A stretch of 43,513 nt of DNA. It comes from Rhizobacter sp. Its GTDB lineage: Bacteria; Pseudomonadota; Gammaproteobacteria; Burkholderiales; Burkholderiaceae_C. Where the stretch lies: positions 1 through 43,513 of the forward strand of contig JANXZA010000109.1 of assembly GCA_025355745.1 (NCBI GenBank), in the 5' to 3' direction. Both the position numbers and the translations under genes were made by a program. How positions within the stretch are numbered: the first letter of the stretch is position 1; each line of letters starts with the position of its first letter. This document shows positions 17,190-24,546 of this stretch, piece by piece. A model generated the notes under the pieces. The model was given only the letters and a program-made list of their open reading frames with translations, searched no databases and was not told where the DNA came from.

Positions 17190-18002
17190 CTACTGAAGCG
17201 TGGGCACCGGCGTCGGCGTCGGGGCGAGGCAGCGCTGCACGAAGTCCGAGAGTGCCTTCACATCTGCAATCTTCACGTCGCGGCGGCCCTTCTCGGTGAA
17301 CGCGATGACCTTGTCGCGGGCCAGTTTCGACAGTGCCCGGCTCACCGTTTCCAGCGTCATGCCGAGGTAGTTGCCGATTTCGGCCCGCGTCATGCGCAGC
17401 GTGAACTGGTCGGTGCGCATGCCGCGGTCGGCGAGCGACTCGGCCCAGTAACGCAGGAAGTCGGCCACGCGTGCATCGGCGGGCAAGGTGCACACCGACA
17501 TCAGCGAGTCGCGGTCGTGGGCGATCTCGCGACTCATCGCCTCGTGCAACAGCGTCAGAAGCGACGCCTGTTCGGCGCATGCGGCCATCAGCGTGCCGTA
17601 CGGAATGACCCAGACTTCGCCGGTGTCCATGGCCACTGCATCGCACGAGTACTGCCGGCGGGCAATGCCGTCGAAGCCCAGCCAGTCGCCGCGCAACTTC
17701 AGGCCGACCACCTGCTCGCGCCCATCGGCCGACTGGTTGACGATCTTGAAGAATCCTGAATTGAGGATGTAGAGGGCGCCGAAGCGCTCGCCGCTCTGGT
17801 AGATCACATCACCGGCATGCACCACGCGGCGCTGCGGCGCGAGCAGGTCGCTCAGCATCTTGAGGGTGTCGGCGATGGACCGGGGGCTGTCGGCCTCGGT
17901 CGTACCGTTGGCGGCAGCGCGGGCTGCGGGCGCGCCACTGAATGTCGAACCGAATTTCGAAATGACGCGGGGGCTGGCGGTGGCGGTGGCGGTGTTCAGC
18001 AT
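17190..18002 (-). CDS. Crp/Fnr-family regulator with FNR-type helix but no Fe-S cysteines
   Basis: 270 residues from the ATG at 18002, which has GGAG upstream. A cyclic-nucleotide-binding fold (about 55-150) is followed by a dimer helix and HTH with MTRAEIGNYLGMTLETVSR. Recognition residues E218, S221 and R222 match the E-x-x-SR of E. coli FNR, so it should read TTGAT half-sites, which occur five times in this window. The N-terminal Cys cluster of FNR is absent and the position of FNR Cys122 is W131, so it should not carry a 4Fe-4S cluster. Its signal could be NO/heme (Dnr-type) or an upstream regulator (FixK-type); this is not decidable here. Confidence 0.9.
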   Translation of the reverse strand: MLNTATATASPRVISKFGSTFSGAPAARAAANGTTEADSPRSIADTLKMLSDLLAPQRRVVHAGDVIYQSGERFGALYILNSGFFKIVNQSADGREQVVGLKLRGDWLGFDGIARRQYSCDAVAMDTGEVWVIPYGTLMAACAEQASLLTLLHEAMSREIAHDRDSLMSVCTLPADARVADFLRYWAESLADRGMRTDQFTLRMTRAEIGNYLGMTLETVSRALSKLARDKVIAFTEKGRRDVKIADVKALSDFVQRCLAPTPTPVPTLQ

Positions 18003-18137
18003 GTCGGACTCCTGGGTGGTATGGGGCACTTCCATGGAGTCGATGCTAGAAATCGCCGGACAACGCCGTGCCAACGGCGCGTCTCGCTCGGTGACGTTGT
18101 GTGAATGGTGTGTGTCTTCGGGTCGCTGCCACGCGGC

Positions 18138-18575
18138 CTATCGGTACACCAGCACCGGAACCTTGCTGTGCGTCAGCACCTTTTGGGTTTCGCTGCCGAT
18201 CAGCAGGGCCTGCAGGCCGCGCCGGCCATGCGACGCCATCATGATCAGGTCGCAGCCCTTGCTCTCGCAGGTGCTCAGGATCGCTTCGTAGGGCTGGTCG
18301 CCGAGCACCACCTCGGTCTCGCACGGCACACCGGCCTCGTCGGCGGCGCGGCTCAGCAGGGCCAGGTATTTCAGAGCCTGCGCCCGACTCTCGGCGATGA
18401 ACACATCTCTCGTGTCCTCAATCATCGTCGTGTTGAACGTCAGCACGTGGAACTCCGGCACCACGCTGATGCCGGTAATCCTGGCGTTGAACTCCTTCGC
18501 CAGACGAACCCCCTTGAGGATGGTGGCCTGGGACGCGTCGGACCCATCGGTCGGGAGCAGCAGATGTTTGAACAT
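18138..18575 (-). CDS. Universal stress protein, single domain
   Basis: 145 residues (MFKHLLLPTDGSDAS). The ATP-binding signature G-x2-G-x9-G-S is present as SHGRRGLQALLIGSE near the C-terminus. It has a strong AAGGAG Shine-Dalgarno. Single-domain Usps of this type accumulate under energy or oxygen limitation. It lies 135 bases before the Crp/Fnr gene on the same strand and about 160 bases from the FNR-like palindrome at 18735, which may serve both directions. Confidence 0.9.
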   Translation of the reverse strand: MFKHLLLPTDGSDASQATILKGVRLAKEFNARITGISVVPEFHVLTFNTTMIEDTRDVFIAESRAQALKYLALLSRAADEAGVPCETEVVLGDQPYEAILSTCESKGCDLIMMASHGRRGLQALLIGSETQKVLTHSKVPVLVYR

Positions 18576-18734
18576 GGAGGTCTCCTTGGATGCAGAGCAG
18601 CTCAGCGTACGGCGCGGGGCGGGCGCTCGGTTTGATGCGCAGCAAGGTTGCAGCGAATCGCGGGCGAGACTCGCGGCGGCGTGACGCAATGCGACGCTGG
18701 CGGCGACCGTCGGGCAATGGCAGCACGAGTCCGC

Positions 18735-18748
18735 TTGACGCGCGTCAA
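18735..18748 (+). promoter_or_regulatory. Perfect FNR-type palindrome before the OTC-like/Usp genes
   Basis: TTGACGCGCGTCAA is a perfect 14-base palindrome of the TTGAC-N4-GTCAA type. TAGACT at 18770-18775 is a fair -10 hexamer at class II spacing, predicting a start near 18782 and a leader of about 40 bases before the ATG at 18821. It lies between divergent genes; the match on the minus side is weaker. Confidence 0.65.
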
Positions 18749-18820
18749 GGCCGATGCGAAACGGATGCCTAGACTTCTGCCACCGTGCCAGCACCAACGC
18801 GTGCCGTGCGCGTTTCCAAC

Positions 18821-19348
18821 ATGCACCCCACCCTGAGCCAACACGACGTTCTGGCTGCCGATCCGATCGCGCCGCGCGACGCGGCGCTGGTGCTCGACCG
18901 AGCGCGCGCACTCCAGCGCGCCGCGGCTGCGGGCGAGATTGCGGCGCCGTTGCGGGGCAGAAAGCTCGGCTTGCTGTGCGAGGCCGGTGAGGTTGGCGAA
19001 GGCGATGGCAATGGAGGTAGCGACGCGGCACTGTTTCGTCACGCTGCGGTCGAGTTGGGCGCGCATGTCGCGCACATTCGCCCGAGCCTGACCGAGCTGA
19101 GCACACTGCCCGACGTGCAGCGCACCGCCCGCATGCTGGGCCGCCTGTACGACGCGATCGAGTGTCAGGGCATGGCGACCGAACTGGTGCACCAGGTGGG
19201 CGTCGAAGCCGGCGTACCGGTCTATGACGGCCTTGCATCGCCGAGGCACCCGACCGCCCGGCTTGCCGCTCTGCTCGAGGGTAACGCCTTGCTGCGCGAC
19301 AAGCGGCGCTTCGTGCTGCAGGCCGTGCTGTTGAGCACGATCGCCTGA
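18821..19348 (+). CDS. Ornithine-carbamoyltransferase-like N-domain protein, active site lost
   Basis: 175 residues from the ATG at 18821; the GTG at 18785 would start right at the predicted transcription start. The region RTARMLGRLYDAIECQG, then AGVPVYDGLASPRHPTARLA, matches the N-terminal domain of ornithine carbamoyltransferase (DTARVLGRMYDGI and HPTQ-x-LAD). The carbamoyl-phosphate loop STRTR is replaced by a Gly/Glu/Asp-rich stretch (GEVGEGDGNGG), HPTQ has become HPTA, and the ornithine-binding domain is missing. It cannot be a normal transferase. It precedes a Usp gene by 87 bases and sits behind an FNR-like promoter. A binding or regulatory role is possible. Confidence 0.75.
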   Translation: MHPTLSQHDVLAADPIAPRDAALVLDRARALQRAAAAGEIAAPLRGRKLGLLCEAGEVGEGDGNGGSDAALFRHAAVELGAHVAHIRPSLTELSTLPDVQRTARMLGRLYDAIECQGMATELVHQVGVEAGVPVYDGLASPRHPTARLAALLEGNALLRDKRRFVLQAVLLSTIA

Positions 19349-19435
19349 GCGGGTGAGTCCGCCACCGCCCTTCACCGCCCCCCGCCCGACCCCCTTTGCA
19401 ATGCGACCGACAGCGCATCACCCGAGGAACCCACC

Positions 19436-20278
19436 ATGACCTACCGCAGCCTGCTCGTTCACCTCGACCAGGACCCACTGTGCGCGGCGCGCAGCCAGGC
19501 CGCGATGCGGCTCGCCAGGGCGCTCGATTGCCACCTGGTCGGAGTCGCGCCGACCGGCCTGATCGATCTGCCGACGTCGGCGCATGCGGCGGCCTCGCTG
19601 GCCGATTTCGCCGCGCTTGCCTGGGACACGCTGCGCGACCAGGCCGAGCGGGCCACCGACCGCTTCCGTGACGAGTGCCGCGCGGCGGGCGTCACCTCGT
19701 GTGAAGCGGTCGTCGATGAATCGGCCCAGGCGCCATCGCTGGTGCGTCACGCCCATTGCAGTGACCTGACCCTGCTGACACAAGCCGACCCGGCCTCGGC
19801 AGGGTACCGCAGCGCGCGCGATGTGGTCGAGCAGGTTCTGCTGTACAGCGCCCGACCGACGCTGATCCTGCCCTACGCGGGCCGCTTCGAGTCGATCGGC
19901 ACCAAGGTCATGGTGGCGTGGGACGACAGCCGCGAGTCAGCGCGTGCGGTGTCGGATGCGTTACCGCTGCTGCGGCTCGCCGAACAGGTGCTGGTCGTGA
20001 GCTGGAACGAGGCCGGCGCCATCGACGACAAGACGCTGCGCCCGCGCCTCGAGGCCTTGCACCGCTGGTTGATGTGGCAAGGCGTCTCGGCCGAGGTGCG
20101 GGTCGAGTCGACCGGCATCGGCATCGCCCAGGCGATGCTGTCGCGCGCGGCCGACCTGAGCACCGATCTGATCGTGATGGGTGCTTACGGCCACGCCCGC
20201 TGGACCGAGCGCGTGCTGGGCGGCGCGACGCGCGGCCTGCTGGCGTCGATGACGGTTCCGGTGCTGATGTCGCATTGA
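19436..20278 (+). CDS. Tandem-domain universal stress protein
   Basis: 280 residues. The first half is a degenerate Usp fold (MTYRSLLVHLDQD); the second is canonical with the G-x2-G-x9-G-(S/T) ATP loop as GAYGHARWTERVLGGAT. GAGGAAC lies before the ATG. Two-domain Usps of this kind are common in low-oxygen regulons of proteobacteria and in the DosR regulon. It probably shares the FNR-like promoter at 18735 with the preceding OTC-like gene. Confidence 0.9.
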   Translation: MTYRSLLVHLDQDPLCAARSQAAMRLARALDCHLVGVAPTGLIDLPTSAHAAASLADFAALAWDTLRDQAERATDRFRDECRAAGVTSCEAVVDESAQAPSLVRHAHCSDLTLLTQADPASAGYRSARDVVEQVLLYSARPTLILPYAGRFESIGTKVMVAWDDSRESARAVSDALPLLRLAEQVLVVSWNEAGAIDDKTLRPRLEALHRWLMWQGVSAEVRVESTGIGIAQAMLSRAADLSTDLIVMGAYGHARWTERVLGGATRGLLASMTVPVLMSH

Positions 20279-20351
20279 CGCAGCGCGCTGACCGCAGCGA
20301 ATTCAGCCGTCTGCCGAGGTACAGCCGTGAGTACCTTCCGTGTCACGCCAT

Positions 20352-20939
20352 TTACTTCAGCTTGCCCAGCGCCACGCGGAACTCCTCGAGCCTCGCTTCG
20401 TAAGCATCCGCCTCGCCATAGTCCAGAAAGCGGTTGTAGCGCGAGTGCGTTGCGAGGATCTTGTGGGCGTGCTTGATCGGGCAGAAATACTGCTCCGTTC
20501 GAGCCAGGATTTCGGCCATGTAGCCCATCAGCCCGTTGCCGTACTCGCAGTAGGTGCAGTGGAATTTCTCGATGAAGTTGAGGTAGCCGAGGTGGTGCCG
20601 ATCGAACACGAGGTAGTCGCTGCGGCGCACCTTGCTGATGCCGTAGATCGGGAAGCAGACCCACTGGTAGAAGCTAACGCACAGGTCGAGCATGAGCAAC
20701 GGGATCACCATGCCGTAGATGAGCGGCCCGGTGACCAGGTTCTGCGGCCGATCGGTGACAAGCCAGCGGAAGAAGCTTTTCTTGAGCTTGCGGTGCGCCA
20801 GCCTGACCGAGTGCTCGAACTCGACCCGCTTGCCCTTGATCTGGAAAAAAATCCGGCTCTCCTGCTCGTGGACTGCCGTGCGCAGGTCGTCCTCGAGCGC
20901 CGCCATTTGCGCAAGTAGCTGGCTGATTCGATGGTTCAT
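20352..20939 (-). CDS. Conserved hypothetical membrane protein with Cys/His motif
   Basis: 195 residues from the ATG at 20939. A charged N-terminal helix (1-60) is followed by a hydrophobic segment (about 68-102, one or two membrane passes), then FHCTYCEYGNG (C128, C131) and YFCPIKHAHK (C153, H157, H159). The Cys/His spacing suggests metal or cluster binding in the cytosolic C-terminal part. I do not recognise a characterised family. It is convergent with the Usp gene; no partner gene is evident. Confidence 0.75.
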   Translation of the reverse strand: MNHRISQLLAQMAALEDDLRTAVHEQESRIFFQIKGKRVEFEHSVRLAHRKLKKSFFRWLVTDRPQNLVTGPLIYGMVIPLLMLDLCVSFYQWVCFPIYGISKVRRSDYLVFDRHHLGYLNFIEKFHCTYCEYGNGLMGYMAEILARTEQYFCPIKHAHKILATHSRYNRFLDYGEADAYEARLEEFRVALGKLK

Positions 20940-21151
20940 TGGGCGAGCATAGGGCGCGCACGCCGCATCCGCCAATCAGGCTGCTAACGATCGGTAGATT
21001 CATCTCACATGGCTCTGCTTGTGTGCGCCGACGAACAGAAGACGGACAGCGGGTGCGCCAAGATGCTCGAATGCACTGTGCCTCTCGCCGCCGAAAATTT
21101 CGACCTGCTTTTATCTACCGCCCCCCTGCAGCAGGCTCTGGCTGGCTGATC

Positions 21152-21373
21152 ATGACGCGCACCATTCACAGTGCACGAATCACCGGGCCCGTGACCGGTG
21201 TGGCGGCCAGCGGCAAGCCATTGAAGTTGCCGATGGGCCCGTGCCTTGCCGAGCAGGGAGACGAGCGCGAGGTCAAGATCATCTGGGGATCTCAGGGCCA
21301 GAATTGCGCCGCCCTGCCGGTTGCCGAACTCGCGAATGCCGAGGAGTCGGGCTGGCTTGTATTACTCGATTGA
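21152..21373 (+). CDS. Small hypothetical protein
   Basis: 73 residues from the ATG at 21152 (MTRTIHSARITGPVTGV), ending in VAELANAEESGWLVLLD. Longer in-frame starts back to 20939 overlap the start of the divergent gene and give an unlikely composition. No family is recognised and no signal peptide is visible. The 211 bases upstream hold nothing I can name. Confidence 0.5.
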   Translation: MTRTIHSARITGPVTGVAASGKPLKLPMGPCLAEQGDEREVKIIWGSQGQNCAALPVAELANAEESGWLVLLD

Positions 21374-21430
21374 CCGCCATCCCGCCACCCCGACATCCCG
21401 GCGCGGCCGCTCAGCGCGCATCGGCGTTGG

Positions 21431-21841
21431 CTACTTCGCCACGTCGTACAGCGGCTTGCCCTTGTCCACGATGTGCACCGTGAACAGCACCAGCGAGCCG
21501 CTGCCCACGACCGTGAAGCCGCCGTGCATCACGTCGCGCAGGTTCAGCACCGGCGCGCCGGTGGGCAGCATCATCGGCTCCTTGCCGGGCAACTGGACCA
21601 TCGCGCCCTGCACCACATAACCGGCCTCGATGCCGTGGTGCCGATGGGCCGAAATACTCTCGCCGGTCTTGTACTCGGTGATCGAACTGACCACCTCCAT
21701 GCCGGGCACGCCGTCGAGATCGACGCGCTTCAGCTCCTTGCGTGCCGGTGAGTCCTGCGCCAGCGTAGGGAGTGGCAGCGCGACACTCAGGGCGGCGAAT
21801 GCCAGGGCGGCACAGCGCAGGGCGGATCGGATCGGCAGCAT
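21431..21841 (-). CDS. Secreted cupin-domain protein
   Basis: 136 residues with a signal peptide (cleavage probably after LAQ, about 29). The cupin motif reads SAHRHHGIEAGYVVQG (H66, H68, H69 and E72), the metal-binding first box, with a second box ending around MHGGFTVV. Function unknown; cupins of this small periplasmic type are often found with redox enzymes. It is the last gene of the minus-strand redox run, 125 bases after the CcdA gene. Confidence 0.85.
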   Translation of the reverse strand: MLPIRSALRCAALAFAALSVALPLPTLAQDSPARKELKRVDLDGVPGMEVVSSITEYKTGESISAHRHHGIEAGYVVQGAMVQLPGKEPMMLPTGAPVLNLRDVMHGGFTVVGSGSLVLFTVHIVDKGKPLYDVAK

Positions 21842-21966
21842 CGGGTGGCCTTTCAAGTGGAGGTCAAAAAGGTGGGGGCAGGCACGAGACAAGGCCATGA
21901 TCTTGCCCGCCACGGCAGCCCAAGGCAATCGGGGTGCGCCTGTGGGCGGCCGTTCTGAACAGCCGC

Positions 21967-22695
21967 TCAAAAGCGCGTCGTCAGCTCGGTCAACCAGGGC
22001 GGCGAATGGTCGACCACCCAGGCCTCGAAGCCCTTGTCCCAGCCGCTCAGGATCAACCCGCCCATCAACACCAGCACCGCGCCGAGCAGCCACTTGCCGC
22101 GCTGACCGGCGGCCATGAACCTGCTGCGGGTGCGCGCCATCGCCTCGCGCGACAGCGTGCCGATGACCAGCAGCGGGGTGCCCGCGCCCAAACCGAACAG
22201 CAGCATCAGCAGCGCGATCTGGCCCAAGTGGCGGCCCTGCGCCGCCAGCGTGGTGGCCGCGCCCAGGGTCGGCCCGACGCACGGGCTCCAGACCAGGCCG
22301 AGCACCAGCCCGACCGAGAATTGCCCGGCCCAGCCGCTGCCCGAAAGGCGCGCCAGCAGCCCGTCACCAGAGGCACCGAGGCGCGCCGTGGCCGACGCGA
22401 AGCGCTGCTGCAACGCCGGCACCAGCAGCACGATGCCGAAGGCGATCAGCACCACCGCAGCGCCCTGGCGCAACACGCCCTGATCGAGGCCGATCGATGC
22501 GCCGAGCGTGGCGATGAACAGGCCGACGACAGCGAACGACAGCGCGAGGCCGGCCGCCAGCGCGAGCGGGCCGAAGCGGTGCTGCGCGAGCGCGGTGGCG
22601 ATCAGGATCGGCAGCAGCGGCAGCACGCAGGGCGACAGCGTCGACAGCACGCCGGCCAGGTAGCCGAGCGCGAAGGTGCCGGCGCCGAAGTCCAT
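21967..22695 (-). CDS. CcdA/DsbD-like thiol-disulfide transporter
   Basis: 242 residues with six predicted membrane helices. The two membrane cysteines are C23 in TLSPCVLPLLP and C139 in VWSPCVGPTLG, the CcdA/DsbD beta-domain pattern. It moves electrons from cytosolic thioredoxin to periplasmic thiol proteins. The gene just upstream encodes a periplasmic thioredoxin, the likely acceptor (gap 47 bases). Confidence 0.93.
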   Translation of the reverse strand: MDFGAGTFALGYLAGVLSTLSPCVLPLLPILIATALAQHRFGPLALAAGLALSFAVVGLFIATLGASIGLDQGVLRQGAAVVLIAFGIVLLVPALQQRFASATARLGASGDGLLARLSGSGWAGQFSVGLVLGLVWSPCVGPTLGAATTLAAQGRHLGQIALLMLLFGLGAGTPLLVIGTLSREAMARTRSRFMAAGQRGKWLLGAVLVLMGGLILSGWDKGFEAWVVDHSPPWLTELTTRF

Positions 22696-22742
22696 CGGGG
22701 CGCGCGCGCGGGCGTGGCGTCAGGTGCCGCTCGGCGATCCCG

Positions 22743-23135
22743 TCAAAGCGCCTTGTGGAACAGCTCGGAGAGCACGTCCTTCTGCGTCTGGCCAGTTGAG
22801 CGGCCGACTTCCTTGCCGCCCTTGAAGACGACGAAGGTGCTCTGCTGCGTGACGCCGAGCTGCTTCTTCAACGCGACCTCGGTGTCGAAGTCGGCCAGGA
22901 ACAGGGTCACCGGCTTCAGTTTCGGCTCGGCCAGCAGGCCTTGCACGATCGGCTTCTGCGCCTTGCAGGTCGGGCACCAACTGGCGGCGAAATCAACGAT
23001 CACCGGCGTGCCCTTGGCGAGCGCCGCGTCGAACTCGGCCTGCTTGAACGGTACTTCACCGGCAGATGCTGTCACGACACAAAGTGCGAGGCCGGCGGCT
23101 GCGAATAACGAACGGACTGAGCGGAAACGATCCAT
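22743..23135 (-). CDS. Periplasmic thioredoxin-family protein
   Basis: 130 residues from the ATG at 23135 (AGGAG upstream). Signal peptide to about ASA at 25, then one thioredoxin fold with WCPTC (C54, C57) and the cis-Pro region TQQSTFVVF, where Thr-Phe replaces the usual Pro. Likely kept reduced by the neighbouring CcdA. Target unknown, but the operon points to the molybdoenzyme or its environment. Confidence 0.9.
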   Translation of the reverse strand: MDRFRSVRSLFAAAGLALCVVTASAGEVPFKQAEFDAALAKGTPVIVDFAASWCPTCKAQKPIVQGLLAEPKLKPVTLFLADFDTEVALKKQLGVTQQSTFVVFKGGKEVGRSTGQTQKDVLSELFHKAL

Positions 23136-23187
23136 GGTGGCTCCTGGAGTGGATGGCAAGGTGGCGGGCGGCAGGCGCGCCGCCAGC

Positions 23188-23628
23188 TCAAGGCTTTTCG
23201 GGGCGCTGAAGTATGGCCTTCTTGTCTTCAAAGCCCAGCGGTGCTGACGTGTGTTCATGGATGATCCGCAATACATGCCCGCTGGTCTTCAAAACCCAGC
23301 TGAGCCGGTTTTGCATGGCATCCACGGGCGCGCCCTGGGCTGAAACAACGGCGTAGGTGACGATGGCGCTGAGCGAGGTGAAAGCCGGCGTGGCCACCGA
23401 ACGAACCTCGTCGAAGGTCACCTTGAGCCGGTCGTTCGGGTGCGACGCGAACCAGCCTTCAATGGCCACTTGCCAGGCGGATGCACCTTCATAGGACCAG
23501 ATGCCCCAGGCATCGAACACACGCACCGCAGGATCGTAAAGGCGCATGAAGGCGGCAATGTCCCGGGTGGCCACGGCGGTCTTGTAGGCGTCGATGACTC
23601 TGGCGGCGGCCGCATCAATTTCGCTCAC
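23188..23628 (-). CDS. SnoaL/NTF2-like (DUF4440-type) protein
   Basis: 146 residues, starting at a GTG with an ideal AGGAG six bases upstream. It shows the NTF2-like start ARVIDAYKTAVATRDIAAFMRLYDP and the beta-rich end with FDEVRSVATPAF. No catalytic residue can be named. It lies 69 bases after the molybdoenzyme gene and 52 bases before the thioredoxin gene, inside the redox operon. Confidence 0.85.
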   Translation of the reverse strand: MSEIDAAAARVIDAYKTAVATRDIAAFMRLYDPAVRVFDAWGIWSYEGASAWQVAIEGWFASHPNDRLKVTFDEVRSVATPAFTSLSAIVTYAVVSAQGAPVDAMQNRLSWVLKTSGHVLRIIHEHTSAPLGFEDKKAILQRPEKP

Positions 23629-23697
23629 GTCGGGTCTCCTCGGTTCGCTGCTTCGGGGTGTGCGCGGAGTCGCGCCGGGCGCTTGGGGCGCCGGGGT

Positions 23698-24546
23698 TCA
23701 GATTCCTGCATACCACTCGTAGCCCTGGTCTTCCCAGTAGCCGCCGTTGCCGTCGCGAATTTTCGCGAAGCTGTCGACCAGCTCGATGCGCATCAGGTAC
23801 TTGGCGTGCTTGTAGCCGAGCTGGCGCTCGATGCGGGCCCGCAGCGGCGCGCCGTTGTTGACCGGCAGCGGCTGGTCGTTCAGCTCGTAGGCGAGCACGG
23901 TCTGGGCGTGATAGGCGTCGTCGAGGTCGACGCTTTCGTAGTACTTCGAATCGCGGCCGTCGAGCGACGGGCCGTCCATCGAATCGGCGCAACGGAACAC
24001 AACGAACTTCGCGTTCGCGAGCGGCTTCACCTGCGTCAGCAAGTGGCTGAGCTGCACGCCCTTCCACTTGCCGATCGTGCTCCAGCCTTCAACGCAGTCG
24101 TGGCGCGTGATCTGGGTGCGCGACGGCATCGCGCGCAGCTCGGCGAGTGTGAACGCGGCGGGCGTTTCGACCAGGCCGGCGACTTCGAGCTTCCATTCCT
24201 TGAAGCCGCCACGCATCAGCGCCTGGTAGTCGGCGTCGGCCGGAACGAGGGTGCCGTTGGCCTTGAAATGTGCGGCCACGTCGGCCTGGCTGAACTCCTG
24301 CGCCATCGCCCGGCGCCCGGCCACCACCCGGTGCGCGGCGTGGCTCAGGTGCTGGGCGCTCTTCAGCGCGTCGACGAAGGCGGGCGTGTTCGACAGCTTG
24401 TCGCAACCCGCCAGCGACAGCGTGCCGACCGAGGCCAGCGCGGTGCGCAGGCCCGCGTGCAAGGCCGCGCGGCGCGTGGGCGCGCGGCGCAGCGCGTGGC
24501 CGCTGGCGATCGGCTTCGGCTTCGGCGTCGGTGTCGGTGTCATCAT
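23698..24546 (-). CDS. Tat-exported molybdopterin oxidoreductase (sulfite-oxidase/YedY fold)
   Basis: 282 residues from the first of two ATGs at 24546. A TPTPKPKP leader precedes a twin-arginine stretch (RAPTRRAAL) and a lipobox ending LAGC48, so a Tat lipoprotein is likely. The Moco-binding Cys is C151 in RHDCVEGWSTIGKWKGV, characteristic of the sulfite oxidase superfamily. The start overlaps the cytochrome b stop by ATGA, so the two subunits are coupled. Fold and cofactor are confident; the substrate is not. It is not MsrP, which pairs with a different heme protein (MsrQ). Confidence 0.9.
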   Translation of the reverse strand: MMTPTPTPKPKPIASGHALRRAPTRRAALHAGLRTALASVGTLSLAGCDKLSNTPAFVDALKSAQHLSHAAHRVVAGRRAMAQEFSQADVAAHFKANGTLVPADADYQALMRGGFKEWKLEVAGLVETPAAFTLAELRAMPSRTQITRHDCVEGWSTIGKWKGVQLSHLLTQVKPLANAKFVVFRCADSMDGPSLDGRDSKYYESVDLDDAYHAQTVLAYELNDQPLPVNNGAPLRARIERQLGYKHAKYLMRIELVDSFAKIRDGNGGYWEDQGYEWYAGI

